Of a stretch of DNA of 53,239 bases, positions 31,698 through 44,696 are shown in pieces. A model generated the notes under the pieces. The model made no database searches. It was not told where the DNA came from and saw only the letters and a program-made list of their open reading frames with translations. The translations under genes and the position numbers were made by a program. The stretch comes from Chlorokybus atmophyticus (lineage: Eukaryota > Streptophyta > Chlorokybophyceae > Chlorokybales > Chlorokybaceae), in NCBI GenBank assembly GCA_009103225.1, contig RHPI01003599.1, positions 116,582 to 169,820 of the forward strand, in the 5' to 3' direction. Numbering within the stretch: position 1 is the first letter of the stretch; every line of letters starts with the position of its first letter.

Positions 31698-34600
31698 TTA
31701 ACTCTGTACCGCCTGCGCTTGCGTGTTTTGTGTCAACTGCGCATCAATGCCCATAAAACCCATTTGCGCCCCATCACTCAACTCAACAACACGAACTCGT
31801 CTTCTCTTCCGCCTGCCTCTACCCTCGCAGCCTTTTTCCTCACTACGTAGGCTCGCCCCCGCATCCTCATCTTCCACAACTTGATCGCAACCATTGGGAA
31901 TGGTTGTCGCTGCAACATCATCAGTATCACCTGCCACAGCGTCGGCTTTGCTGTCCCTTTCATCGAATATGCGCTTAATCTGTTCCGGTAAAGTGTCCGC
32001 AACATTACCGTCAACAGCAACATCTGCAGGCACAGACGCCTGCGAGTAAACAGTGCGAGTAAGCACACAACATGCCTGTAGGGCCAAAATGCTGTCAGCG
32101 CAGCAGTCAACAGAGACTAAACTAATGATAACAACAATGCGTAGAGTCACGTGGCGAACAAAACACACCTCTTCAGCATGTGGGCGGGTTTCCTCCTCCT
32201 TGTTTGCTAACTCAAAACCAAACAATGAAGCCAACAACTTGTACAGCGTCGAGCGTTTGTCTACAATCTCCTGAGTCTTGAACCATGTTCTGTTGACCTG
32301 CGCACCGGACGTCAGGTTGAGTAACACTGAGATTTCATCCCATAGCCATACAACTTTCAATTAGTATGAAACAAAAATACTGATCGTACCATGCTTGTGT
32401 CCAGGTTGAACCTCTTCGGCGCATTGCTTGCAAACAGCTCCATGTAGTGCAGCAGGAAGAGGCCACAATCGTACTCGTTGTCTTGCTGAGGCACCTACAG
32501 TACACAGGAGCAACATGGTAGAATATTTGACAACAGAGGACATTGTCTCTGATTCCGAGCCGAGTGTACAATACCTGAGCTTTAACAAAAGGCAGAGTCT
32601 TTTGAACAAACTGTCTGTTTTTTTTGCTGCTGTTGGCAGCAACACTGTTCTCATCATTCAACCTGTGCGCCCACTCATTCTCCAGATACCTAAACAGACA
32701 TGTACACGTATACACATTGTTGGCTGACATGTGTTGCCGTACACACCAGCAAAAGCTGCACTCAAACCAGACAAATACCCGCGTAGATAGCGGCTCAAGA
32801 TGTTGCCGTCGTGGCCGCTCTTCATGCTGTCCAGATGAAGAATGCACGACGCTGTTTGCTCTTTGGGATCATCGCTGTCACAGAGCCCGGGATGGCAAAT
32901 GATGGCTAAGCTCCAGTGCAACCTGTCAACAGACAGCAGCAATAGGCATCAATACTTGTTAGAAACGTGGTCGTACATGTGCGTGTGTTTGCACACGCGC
33001 ACGCGCGCACAGACACACACACGAACATGCAAGAACTTGCAAACCTACCCGCCGTGAATGGGCATAAACAGGTAGTCCTTAGCGAATATATCTACAGACT
33101 TGGTCCAGTTCTTGACCCTACTGTGCTGGCGCTTGCGCGGCGTCAATGTGGCACCGCTTTTTGTGTCATTCTGCCAAACAAGATATGAGTAACAATTAAT
33201 GTGTTCTTGACACAAATGGACTGATACGCGAAATAGCGGATGCTGACAAAGAATGGCACCTGTAATGTGCGTTCGCTCAGCTTCTTGAAAAAGAAGCTGT
33301 TGAAAAAATGAAACCGTCGCTGCTGTTCAGGCTCCAGGTGCTGTTGTATATACCTGCAAACATGAGAACCGCTCACCAACTACTACTCCACGCGTGCGAC
33401 AACCGAAAGTAAGCAAGAACACATGCAACCGTGTTGAGGTGCACTCACTTTATGTACATATCAATGATGGTGTCGTTGAGAAACTCGCAAGGTCCGAGTC
33501 GATCCAAGTCTTCCCCTCGCACTTCTACAGCGTACGGGTCTTCACGGCCAGGATAGAGCACGACGCGATTCTGCAGGCTGAAACAGAACACGTTTCACCT
33601 CAATCTATAGCGCATGTTGTGTTTCAAATTAATACAAACCACACATGCACGTATGCATATCCCGACTTACCTACGGCGCAGCGTGCTGCGAAGTGCCATG
33701 CTGTGCTGGTTGTTGGGATTGGTGTTGGTGTTAATGTCGGTGTTGGTGTCAACGTCAGTGTGCGCAGGAGCGTCTTGTGTGGGTGCAGCTGAACCCGGTT
33801 TGCAATCCTCATCATCCGAAACCAGATCCAAGGCTTCCGTCTACACACAACACGTAGAACTTGCAACCGGGTTGCCAAGAGCACACAACTACAACACAGC
33901 ACTGTCTGTAACTTGATGTGCACATGTGGCAGAGCACGTGTGTGCATGCATGCGCGTGTGCATGTGCATGTGCATGTACACATGTATGTTTGCAATCACC
34001 TGCAAGTTCTTGACCACTTCCTCCTTCTGTTGGTGTTTTCTCAAGCGCCGCCTGTGATACACAACCGGAGCCGACTGCGGCTGCTCGGCCCCGCTGTCGT
34101 CCCTCTGCCTAGTGTTGGCTTCCCTGCAAGCACACGCAATTGTCAACACACCACGCAAGGTGCAACCAACCACGCTACAGTTGCAGCTACAGCTGCATAC
34201 TCCTGTTTAGTATTGAGTGCGTGTGCAAAACGCATGTGCAACCACACACCAAACCACCTACCTGCAATCGTCACACATCAACTTCGAGGTGTCCAACTTG
34301 GAATCTTTCACTGTCCACAGATCGATGGCATCCTTACATTTGCAGCAGCGCAGACCTGCAGACATGTGACAATCTGCTCAATCCTGTGCTTGTGTACATG
34401 CAACACATCAGCAATCATGTGTTTCCGGTTGGTCACCTTTCTTCTTCTTTGGTTCTGTGACAGTTCTTGGGCGGCGAATAACTAATGGAACACGTACTGA
34501 CTGCGTTTGCATTGCAGGAGGTGCACTCGCCGGCGTACGCGATGGCGCCTGCATTAAGAGTTAGTTAGTTTAGTCATCATGCGTGCGCGTGTGCATGCAA

Positions 34601-35902
34601 CACACATCACACAATAGCTTAAGGGTAAAAATCACAAGCCATACCGGTCTGAAGTCTTGCACGTTGCCATAGTTGTCGTTCCTCGTCCTGGGAGTATCGC
34701 TGCGCGGGTGCATCGCATTGCTGGTGGAGGCGGTTTGAGCTGCTTGTGCAAATGCGCACATGCACAAAGAATACAAGTCAACACCAACACATGTGACAGA
34801 TAGTATGTAAGAAAACGTGCTGAGCGACATGAACCTTTCGGGGTGGGCATGTTCTCGTTCACTGCCTTGGCAAGAGCTGCTGCCATCATGGCTGCGCCAG
34901 TGGAACGCTTCGTCGTCGCCAGGGTGGGAGGTGCCATTGCTGGGCGCGTGGGTGCCATGCAGATGGACCTCACACGATTGTCAACCACAGCCCGCTGCAC
35001 AAGAGAGAACTTGTTGAGTACAATAACAGGAACTCTGACTGGATGCATAGTTACTGCTCTTGCATATTCTGCAAAGTACATGCACACATACAACTGCAAG
35101 GACATGCACACACGCATGCGCGTGCGCATACACCTGCGCGCACACATGCAATTATGTGCATGCACGCGCAGGCGCGAGCACATGTACGCGTGTGTGCGTA
35201 CATGCACACGTTGCAACTTGCATAATGCCATTGTGTAAGCGACTGTGGCGTAATTACATCGTCATCATCCGATGCGCAATGCTTGGCGCCTCCATTGCCT
35301 GAATGGTCCTGCTTTCTGGATCCACGCGCAGCCTAGCAAGCATATACATGTAAAGCAACTAGACACGACACAACTGTGGCATAATGCCGAGAGCCAATCT
35401 TGACACAAATACGCACATTGGTAAGAGCATCACGCTCAAGCTGATCCTTTCTTCGCAATTCATCATCTGCCGCTTTAAGCTCCTTCCAAACCGCAACCTC
35501 CTGCTCTAGTTCCTTGACCTTGGCTAGCAGCTTAGCACCGCCGTCATTTGATAAGAGCTTTCCGTCCCTTGTCTGCTCAGAGAATCCAACGGAAGCACGC
35601 CTCAGCACTGGAAAGTTACAAGCACGCTACCACCTTGCCAGCTGTCAAGCAAGCAAGCAAGGCCTTGCAGCAAGGGCTGAGGGTCGCGCAGGCAGGCTTA
35701 CCTTCCTCAAGAGCTCGCGGTATTTTATCAGGTTGGCCTCTGCTTCCTTCAGATCCTTCAGCGTCATAGCTGGCTGGCCTGCGGCGATCGTGCCTGCCCG
35801 TGCTGGCTTCGTAGAGCAGAAGGCGGCGGCGGTGTTGGCGGCGGCATGGCCGCCATTCGCCAGGTGGTGGGCGCAGGTGCTCGTATTTTGAAAAGCCGAC
35901 AT
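31698..35902 (-). CDS. SENP6/7 (Ulp2)-like SUMO-specific cysteine protease
   Basis: C48 protease that removes SUMO, probably trimming poly-SUMO chains in the nucleus. Exons (descending): 35902-35702, 35607-35417, 35332-35258, 34994-34835, 34739-34645, 34548-34437, 34355-34262, 34123-34000, 33840-33671, 33577-33449, 33353-33260, 33170-33049, 32922-32779, 32689-32575, 32494-32390, 32297-32169, 32039-31698; about 800 residues. The N-terminal half has a coiled coil, a LRCCKCKDA...MCDDC putative zinc knuckle and an acidic SIM-like LDLVSDDED. Catalytic part: CEFLNDTIIDMYIK, KDYLFMPIHGGLHWSLAII (His), CILHLDSMK (Asp), PQQDNEYDCGLFLLHYME (Gln, Cys). A long Lys/Asn-rich insert lies between Asp and Cys, as in SENP6/7. 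The tail has GRRKRRRVRVVELSD (NLS plus SIM-like). Exons 1 and 2 do not join in phase (one nucleotide off), so a microexon or sequence error is likely there. Confidence 0.82.
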
Positions 35903-38812
35903 GACGCGTGAACCGGATCCGCTAAGCGGCTTTGGTGATCGGGATTAAAGAATGGACGTTACGCTGTCGACAGGGATCATGGCATCAAAACACACGAGTG
36001 ACATGACTACCCACTTTTGCCCAGAAGTCACCAGTGGGCAAAGCCGCACATGTTGATGATACTACTGTTAAGGTATGCTATACGTGGTGCAAATCAACAA
36101 CTATATCAGATCTAACTCAACTATATAGCATACTTGTGCTATCATCTTACGTGTAAGTATCTGAATATTCATGGAAGGAAGTAAAGTTTATGGAGTTAAA
36201 AAACGTGATTGAAGATGTTTATGAGTGTACAGTAATGCATCATATCAGATATTTCGTGCAACTTCAACTGTGAACAAGCACATAAGCACATAAAAGCCGA
36301 CATGACACTGAACCGAATTTGCTAAGCTAGTTGAGCAATCAAGCCCGCAAGCTGAATCCGGATGTGTCATAATTGATTGATTGATTTATTTTTATTATGT
36401 ATTTGTGTACATGATAAGCAAAGCAACACTGCATGCATGCAAGATGTGTGCCACCTACTTTTTACATATGAGTCGCAAGTTACTCAACCAGTGACTTAAC
36501 GCCTATCTGTGGGCTATAGAAGATACAGGAAGTGCACAACTCTACCACCGCCCTGCCTTACTCAACATGCATTCAAATGCATTGCGTGGTGCAGTAGAAG
36601 CACGAGGGGTTTGCATACTGCAGGTTCATGTAAGAACATTTACCTTTCATCTATGTAATGTATTTATGCGGCTTTATGGTTGCTATGTTCCATATGTTAT
36701 CACATAACATCATCACAATCTCATGAAATATATGTACCATGCTTTTCTACAAACTTTATAAATTGTTCGATTCCTCAAGAATGATGACAAAAGGTGTTAT
36801 CTTTATTTATGCGCCCATGTCTTCTGTAGACCATATGGTCTACACAAGGCATACATATTTGATCAATGATATATATACTTGACTAACCCTGCAAAAGGTA
36901 GTTCACGTTGACAATACACGATGCGATGCATGAATTGCTCAATTGCAATTTACACAGATTGTCATATGTGAATAAAGGGGGGACTCACAGAACGTCACAT
37001 GTTGCATATCCCTTTTCAATGGTGGGTCACCATAAACCGGTAATAAATCACGCCACTTGTGCATGTGACACAAGCTTTGACACACGGATTTGTGACGAAA
37101 CCATAGCATAATAGTATGTTCTGGTAAAGTTTATACATGGCCTGATATTCACGCCGCTGCCATCATGATGCTCTCTTTCCACTACCATTCATCACAGTCA
37201 GCACATGCATCCTCCCTTTCATGTGCCTATTAAACTTGCAGTGCGGTGGTAAGGAGCGTATAGGTTGACCAAGTATTGCTGATGCACAAGAGCACACCCA
37301 ACCATATAAACATAGTGCTACATCATATGTACGATAGTGGTTGGACTTAACGTGGTAGTTTGGCTGGTGTACAACATATAGGATGTGCCATGCTTGAGAG
37401 CGTCACATTCATGCTAACAATCAGCACACTACACCATGACTCTTACATTCACCACTAGGTTGACCAGCTAGTTGCTACCTACCTACCTACCTTCACTATT
37501 GCCCCGTGTACCCCGTGACACACACGCATGCATGTCCTGCATTTGATGTACACATGCATGCATGTACTTGCAATTACCTGTGTCAATTACAGCAGTAGCG
37601 CTAGCAATGGCAGTAATGGCGCAGTGCGGTGCGTGTGCAGCAGCGTGCAGCGAATGCCACCCTCCCCCTCTGCCTCTCCCTCCTCCACCCCTTCCCTCTC
37701 TCCACACCGCCCTCTCTCTCTCTCCCTCCGTCTCCTCGCACCTGTCGCTGACATTGCAACCCTTATCCTCAAGAATTCATTAGGCGGGGCCCCTGTTTGG
37801 TAAGTTAGAGGCTGGCAGCGGCGCTCTGTGACGCGGGATGCCGTGGTAGGCTGATAGCTCCCTCTTGTCGTACAATTTGGTACAGATGCCATCCGAGGTC
37901 TGAAATACGGACAAGTCTAAGAATGCGGTCCTTCCCCTTTTCTGTGATGTCGAAGATTACACTTCCATGTACAGTGGTTTCTTTCCTCCCATGACTACAC
38001 ATGAATTGTACAGAAGTTGGAAGTATCAGTATGTGCGTTGCCAGCGTTGAAGCTGCCAGCCGAAGTCTGACATGATGTGCGTTTGACACCAATCCATTCA
38101 ACATGTGTGTGCGTTGCAGGCATGTCGCCTGCTTGCAGCTGTCGTCTTCTTACCTCTCCTCCCCCTTGCGCCCCTCCTTCTTTGCCCAGGTACCACTTGG
38201 CGCAACTCTAGCCCTCCCTCACCTTCCCCTGCCTGGTCTTGCCTAGTTGTTCTGCACGCACATAGGAACCCAGCCCTTAGCTAGTTGTGCTGCTTGCTTG
38301 CTTGCTTGCTTGCGCTGTTGATCAATGCTGTATGCTTTGCCTTGTCCTGTTTGCTCTGCTACTGGCTGGTTACCTCAAAACTATACCCTATGTGTATAAA
38401 AGATCCAAACAGATGGAATACATGCACACATGCATCAGTGAGCATGAGCATGCGCATTGGAAATTGCAGTTATGGAGGGGAGGCCTCCTTGCATCAAGAG
38501 TTAGATGAGTCAATGACACCCAGACATTGGCACGACCATGCCCAACATAGACGCCGCCACGCTCTTCAGGTATGCAATATGCTGAACATGGGTAGTTCGT
38601 TGACTGCGTAATGACATGCTCAGGCTTAAGTATAGCATACAGCAAGATGTCCACTCACACAGCAGGCACAGTGACCTGCACGACAATGCACACAACAATG
38701 CGCTCATCGCAGGTGCTAACTACACCATGCAACACAGCCAAAGTCCTGGCAGTTAAACACATAAACAATCCTCTCCTGCTGTACGTTAACACACAAGGCT
38801 CACGGTCTCTCC
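35903..38812. other. 2.9-kb gene-poor intergenic region
   Basis: AT-rich between about 36050 and 37150, with tandem ATTGATTGATTG at about 36370. Pyrimidine-rich CTCTCC runs occur at 37660-37740. Apart from the weak minus frame listed separately, I see no gene, RNA or clear repeat. Confidence 0.5.
37805..38104 (-). CDS. Weak hypothetical open frame
   Basis: ATG to stop, 99 codons, beginning MLNGLVSNAHHVRLRLAAST. The interior (HGSVIFDITEKGKDRILRLV) has ordinary protein composition, but there is no recognised motif, promoter or splice support. It could be chance. Confidence 0.2.
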   Translation of the reverse strand: MLNGLVSNAHHVRLRLAASTLATHILILPTSVQFMCSHGRKETTVHGSVIFDITEKGKDRILRLVRISDLGWHLYQIVRQEGAISLPRHPASQSAAASL

Positions 38813-40757
38813 TCACTTGTATACTGTCAGCGCAACCTTGCCGATCGCCCGCCGCTCTTCCATAATCGCATGAGCCTCTGGCAGCTGTTACCAAGTACCA
38901 TGCAATCAATGCCCACCATCCGTCTTTGACAACGAGACATGCAGCCATGTCTGCATTACAATGGAACCCCCTTACCACCCTACCTGAGTCCAGAAGTCAA
39001 GCGTTTGTGTCACTGTCGGCTTAATCTTCTCCTCCTTCACGAGCTGCCTCAACTTCTCAAGCATCAAACCCTGCCTGGCCTGGTCTGGCCCGCCCAAGAT
39101 GGGCCGCAAGAACACGTACTCAAACGTCACCGTCTGCCTCTGCCTGAACATCCCGCTGACGTCCAGCGGCTTTTCCCTCCCCAAAATACTGCATACACAT
39201 ATAACAGCGATGAACAGACTCCACTTTCTGTGTGCATGTGAAAGCATGTCTGCTCACCTCACAACGCTGCCAAAGGGGCTGAGAATGCCAATAAGCTCTT
39301 CCAGGAAGTCGTCGGGTTTGGCGGTGTTGAGGATATAGTTGACATGGTCGGTGCCAATCGAGTCCGTCAGCTGGGACTTGAGAGGCCAATAGTGATTAAC
39401 GATGCTGTCGGCGCCAAGCTTGCGTGCAAACTCCTCGCTCTCCGAGCGCGAGGCCGTGGCCACCACTTTGTAGTTCAGAATCTGTGTGTTATGATTGAAT
39501 CAATGCGAACCTGGTATAGTGATTCCGAGTTAAGAGTTCACTACCTACCTTTTTGGCAAACTGGATGCCAATCGAGCCAACACCACCTGCGCCGCCAATG
39601 ATCAGAGCTATGGGCTGCGGGGGAACCTCTTCATCATTCTCAGATAGTGGTTTTGCCTCATAAGCATCTGCAAGCAGGCACTTGAAGTTTGCATAAGATA
39701 CAGCTCTTCTGTTGGCTTCACCCTGACACCATACACGCATGCAGATTGGCTGCCTTTCAACGTCAACCTGTTTGTAACGTCAACTTAACGTCAAGCACGC
39801 CGTTGGCATGCACGCATTAAACAAATGAAAAGAAGGCAACATGGTATGCATCCGCCAGGCATGCAAGGTGAAAGTAACAGTCTTACCGGTTTGAAGCTGC
39901 TCACAAAAAGCTTCCCACACAGTGAGAGACACCAAAGGCAAGGAGGCGGCCTCCTCCCAGCTGATGTTCTCTGGCTTGTGACCGACAATCCGCTCATCGA
40001 TGGCAATATAATCCGCATTCTGTTGGCCAAAGAGATATTTTCACAGCATAACCAGTACTAACAGGCGCGCACATACACATTCGCACGCATACACATGCAC
40101 GCTTCCGCACCGAGCCTTGGCGGTCTGGATTTCCACAGAAGTAGACCTCATCCCCAACGCGGAACTTTTTCACATCGCTGCCAACGTCCTCGACAACGCC
40201 AGCACCATCGTAGCCAAGGATCCTCACCTTCTCACCCTCAGGAGGCCTGCATGTATGCATGCATGTCCAACAGCAGTCACAGTTGAGTGGTGCAAGGAGG
40301 TGAGCACTCACGGGGAGCTGCGCAAACGGACGTCAACAGGGTTCACAGCGACGGCGTAGACCCTGACTAGAAGGTCTCTGGGCTTAGGACGCGGCACGGG
40401 CAGCTCTATCACTTGAAGATTGGAAGCCTTGTTCTCGCCTGATGGGTATGCAGTTTACATGTGCCTACAGGTTGCTCTGCACTCGACTTGCCCACACATA
40501 AAAGGTCGATACATTGCTACATCTAGATGCAACCAAATTGCATATATGCATACAGACATGCATGCAGTGAGAGCACTGGGAGCACTGCAGGTATGCATGC
40601 ATGACTGCAAACAACATCATCATATGTGAGTACAAACTCATGCACACATGCTGATGCCACCTTGTGAGCCTCTTTCGTGACCAATACGGCAGCCAAAGTG
40701 ACCGAAACTCCTTGTACCTTGCAGCACTATGGCTTTCATAGTAGATGGAGGCGCCAT
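38813..40757 (-). CDS. Zinc-type alcohol dehydrogenase-like protein (MDR superfamily)
   Basis: NAD(P)H-dependent medium-chain oxidoreductase of the YogA/ZADH-like group; substrate unknown. Exons (descending): 40757-40661, 40438-40312, 40246-40111, 40019-39887, 39667-39549, 39481-39258, 39188-38984, 38884-38813; all phase-consistent, 1113 nt, 370 residues. Landmarks: VRVYAVAVNPVDVRLR, LGYDGAGVVEDVGSDVKKFRVGDEVY, NISWEEAASLPLVSLTVWEAF, Rossmann motif ALIIGGAGGVGSIGIQFAKK, VVATASRSESEEFARKLGAD, and C-terminal PEAHAIMEERRAIGKVALTV. The four structural-zinc cysteines of classical ADH are absent, as usual in this subgroup. The length is slightly above the typical 335-350 because of an N-terminal insert (residues about 18-35) and a short acidic insert before the Rossmann fold. 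It lies in the same orientation as the DEG gene upstream. Confidence 0.85.
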
Positions 40758-41744
40758 GGCTGTGGTCTGAACCCAGCAAGAAGAACGACAAAGCAGCCGC
40801 TACCAAACAGCTTGATGCAAACAACAAAGGCACACAGCTCTGCTGTAATGCAGGCAACCACCTTGTGCTACAGGAGGAAGTACCCAAGACCAGAGGTTGG
40901 CAGGACTCAACTATGCGATACAAACCGCGTTAAACTTCGTGTTGCGGAGTCAGCCAAACCAAGTCCGTGCTGTTCCTCGCAAGGGCATCATCTCCAGCTT
41001 GTCAACGTCACTTGACGTGGCGCTGGTGATGGGCCATCAAATGCTGGACCCATGAGCACAGCTAGCGCCTGACGTCTTGCAGGCTCCATCACGCGGATGG
41101 AGACACAATCACTGATGGGCCTCCACATACTCTCAATCCATAATGACCCTGCCTCTTTCTCGTGCTCAAGAAAGTGCACAACGGGTGAGCCATTACTACC
41201 AGTGGTGCCTGCTTTGTGGCTACGTGTCCAGTCACTGCTATGCACTGCAGAGCTGTCATGCAACCTGAACAAGGAACCTACTTCAAACAAACCACGGTCA
41301 ATCCACCAGGGGGTTGTTATGCCAGCGCACCCGGTTTGTTGCACCCGACGTTGCACCGACCAGTTGGTCACACGCAGTTCTGCATCTGCGTAGTCGTCAC
41401 TGCAAGCACACATCTACACAACAGCAGTGCTACTGTCATGCGCAAAAACAGCTCGTGCATGCACAGCAGATAGCTGTCAGACCCTTGCTGTTACAAGAAC
41501 CGTCTTGGCAACATCGCTGCATAGCACCAGTTAAAACTTGGCATGCATGGCAACGAGTGACTTGACATGCAAAGTGGCCAATAGCCTGGCGCTCCTCAAC
41601 AGCTAGCTAGCCTAACCACAACGGCTTCACGAAAACTAACCAACGGTCGCACACCAACAGTGGTGGCCTACAACTCGCAGTTGGCCTACTCTGCACGACA
41701 CCAAGCATACACAATGCGACAGCTTGACGTCGTTGTCGGGCGCA
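40758..41744. other. Spacer between the ADH-like and DEG genes
   Basis: About 990 bp holding the ADH-like promoter and the DEG 3' UTR; a minus-strand TGTAA occurs near 41488. No coding segment recognised. Confidence 0.45.
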
Positions 41745-44320
41745 TCATCCAGGCGGCGGAGCTGCAGGCCCGTAGTCATACATGTCATCATCCGCTGGAA
41801 GCGCGCCACGCAGGTTTGAGGACCGATCTGCAGGGATGCAATGCTGCACTAGAATCTCAGGGTTGGCGGCATTTGCGGCCAAGCGGTTGAGGATAACGGT
41901 GCGGCCACCATCAAGGCGGAAGGTGATATACTCATCCTGAGACGTGTCCACAACGTCACAAAGGTGGCGCAAGTTGAGAAGGTCCTTCCCGTTGCATGAC
42001 TCCACACGCACTGTTTGTAACTTGTAGCCGAAGTTGATCTCATGGGCAAGCACCTGTGCAGCATAGCAAGTTACAAACAGGTCGCAGCATGCTGTACAAT
42101 GCTGTGCAAGCGGACATATCTAACTGACCTGGAAGAGGACAACAATCTGCTGGTGGGCTGTTTCCCTGTAATCGTTGAAGAGTGCTAGCAGTGAAACTGG
42201 GCAGAGCCTTCGCCAGTGGTTGCCATATGCGTGCTCGACAAACGGCATGCTAAGTGGCACAAACACCAGGCCACCGAAAACAAAGTACGCAGGCCAGCAG
42301 TCTACACTATGCTGTGCCGGCACTAAAGGACGCCTAGCAGCAAGTGTGTAAGTAAGACTCAACTCCTCGCCATCGCGCAACACGCGCACCGCAAGCTCAT
42401 CGCCGATGAAGTGCTTGCGAACGATGTGAGACAAGTCTATCCGCTCCTCACCGCGCAGTGGCACGCTGCCATCGTCAGCTATGGCCTGTCCGTCCACAGC
42501 CAAAAGAACATCGTGCTCTTGCAGTATTTTCGACGCAGGTGCGAGTGGGTCTAATGCATAAAGCAGCCCTCCACTGTGGTGAGGCTGCAGGCGGTATCTG
42601 CTCCGCAGCCCCACGTTTTCCAGATCCTGTATGCGAAAACCAGCAGAGCAAACTCCGCGGAACAGTCCATGCACGTCATGCTCCCGCAGAAAGTGTCGCA
42701 CGACAGGCGTGGGGATAATGTAGCCAATGTTATCGGACTCGGTCAGCCTGGAGAATGCGACGCCCGCAACCTGATGCATCTCTGCAGAGGCGCCAACCTG
42801 GTGAAACGCAGGTCCCCCGCTGTTGCCTGGATTGATGGCTGCATCAATCTGCACAGCAAGCAGCTTGTGGCCTTCGTGGCTGTAGCGTCGCATGTCCAAC
42901 CTGGAAACCACACCCTTAGTGACTGACAAGGAATCGCCTCCCCTTGGGTACCCAACCTGAGGGAGCACGCTGTCAGCGTGATTGAAACCCACCACATGAA
43001 CCACTTGCGCTTGGCTACTATGATTTTGCAACCAGCCTCAAACGTGACATGGAGGGCGCAAGCAATGAGGCAAGCGCACATCAACAATGCCATGAATGGA
43101 AGTGGAAAACTGTACTTACCACGAGTACAGCATCTTGCAGCAATGGAAGTTCATCTGCGAGCTGCAAACTTCGTAATCCGCCCCAGAATTCGGGGTCAGA
43201 CACGGTGACCAGTGCCAGATCACAAACGTGTCCGATAGTCAAGACTGCACGCAACAGCTTCATGATGAACTCGAGGTATATTTGTGCGCAACGTTGCCAA
43301 GCAGCCTTTCTCACCTTTTGCTGGATACTGCCATCCAGACATGCAGTCAATGCTGAACGGGCAACTGCCATACCAACACGAACACATGATAACACACACA
43401 AGAACTGCACACCTTCTTCGGTCGCCCCGGCCGCCTCACATGGACGGTGGTGTGGCAGGCTACAACCTGCCAGGAACAGAGGAAGCATTTATGCATGATG
43501 GTCCTGAAACAGGTAACCAGAGTGTGTAACAAAGCAGCACCAGTACTGTACATGGGCATTGGTGAGGATTCTACCGGGCGCAATCACAAAACCGCTGCCA
43601 GTTGAGGCACGCTGAGGCCTCATCTGCCATGGCTGGGCATAATTTGGCTCCGCCTACAAGCACGAAACACAAGAATCACATCACCCTGCTAACTAGACAG
43701 CCAATTGCCAACATAGTTATCAGACGTGCCTGGCTTGCACACCAATGCTGTTGCAGCCATGCCAGTTGGCTAGTGATCACATGCGTACCTTAACAACAAA
43801 GATCTTGACTACGGAGGAAAAAGCAGTAGCTTTGGCAGCTTCACCTTGAGCACGTTCAGCACCTTGCGTGCCCTGTGAGTATCGTCAATAAAAAAAAAAA
43901 GGGAAGGAAAGCAGCATGATTAGGGCAACATGGGTTCACCGTGCTGCTCAGCTGCGATTAGGCACACGAGCTGGCAAGCTGAAATTGTCCCCATAACAGC
44001 TTCCCACAACTGCTCTACGAGTGTCCAGTCGCATGTATGCATTGCATGCATGGTGGACACTCGTTGAGCAATTGTCAATCGCAGCACCTACTTTTGCTCC
44101 GGATTGCTTGCATTGACATAAAACCTCTGTTTGTAAGCAGCAGCTCTAGTCCAAGATGTTTTAGCAATGTTTAGCATCTTAAGCATTGACCAGCAACAGA
44201 CAATGTGTGCGGCACCTGGCTGCGCCCAGCAACAGGCTGCGGCTTGGCGCCCGCAGGCTCCTCTTCCAGCACCATGCCATCATTGACGACATCCGGCCTA
44301 GCTCCATCCTCTTCCTCCAT
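41745..44320 (-). CDS. DEG9-like (HtrA/DegP family) serine protease
   Basis: ATP-independent trypsin-like protease with PDZ domains, plant DEG type. Exons (descending): 44320-44216, 43872-43789, 43653-43552, 43466-43413, 43257-43120, 42956-42129, 42053-41745; all phase 0, 1620 nt, 539 residues. Triad visible: His in GSGFVIAPGRILTNAHV, Asp in GHVCDLALVTV, Ser in INPGNSGGPAF. Further landmarks: VVKIFVVK, GYPRGGDSLSVTKGVVSR, NIGYIIPTPVVRHFL, a first PDZ with ILQEHDVLLAVDGQAIADDGSVP and a degenerate second PDZ ending near ILVQHCIPA. The N terminus (MEEEDGARPDVV) is acidic with no transit peptide, which fits a nuclear or cytosolic DEG9-like member and argues against plastid or mitochondrial forms. 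One acceptor (before LLRAVLTIG) is a weak AAG and should be confirmed. Confidence 0.86.
44018..44063. repeat. Intronic inverted repeat in DEG
   Basis: CGAGTGTCCA (44018-44027) pairs with TGGACACTCG (44054-44063); pairing extends outward through GCTC/GAGC with one mismatch and inward through ATGCA/TGCAT steps. Located in the first intron of the DEG-like gene. Confidence 0.7.
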
Positions 44321-44696
44321 GCCCAGCGCCCACCACCACCCCAACCTTCACCGCCGCTGCCGCTGGAACTTGGCAGGAAAACTCTAATCAGCTTCCACGT
44401 GGCAGTAAGCAACGTGTCAATGCGTTGCATTGGTTACCGCACAAGGACCCACTGCACACACAAGCAGGCGCTTGTGCGGTTGCCGCACAAGCGAGCAGCG
44501 TGCGAGTGTGTGAAAATTCCCAAAAATACATTATGGTACGAGTTTTCTTTCACTGCCTGTTGCTGCCGGCGTGGCTGCGGTCGTCGCCGTCGCCGTCGCC
44601 GTCACCGTCAGCGGGTGCAGCTGCGATGGGGCGTAGGTACGGGTAGATAGAGCCTTCGGCTGCTCCGCCTTCGCCCCCCCGGTGTTCTAAGGTGCA
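44321..44696. promoter_or_regulatory. Divergent promoter region DEG / PP4R4-like, with 11-bp dyad
   Basis: Only 376 bp separate the two ATGs (44320 on -, 44697 on +). A perfect dyad CGCTTGTGCGG (44469-44479) TTG CCGCACAAGCG (44483-44493) sits near the middle, with a related half-site ACCGCACAAGG at about 44446. CGTCGC repeats occur at 44580-44605. The dyad is a candidate shared regulatory site; this is inference. Confidence 0.45.

Noticed and set aside
41097-41565. Plus-strand frames between the ADH-like and DEG genes
   Set aside because: Overlapping frames in all phases, no motif, no conserved start and no splice structure.
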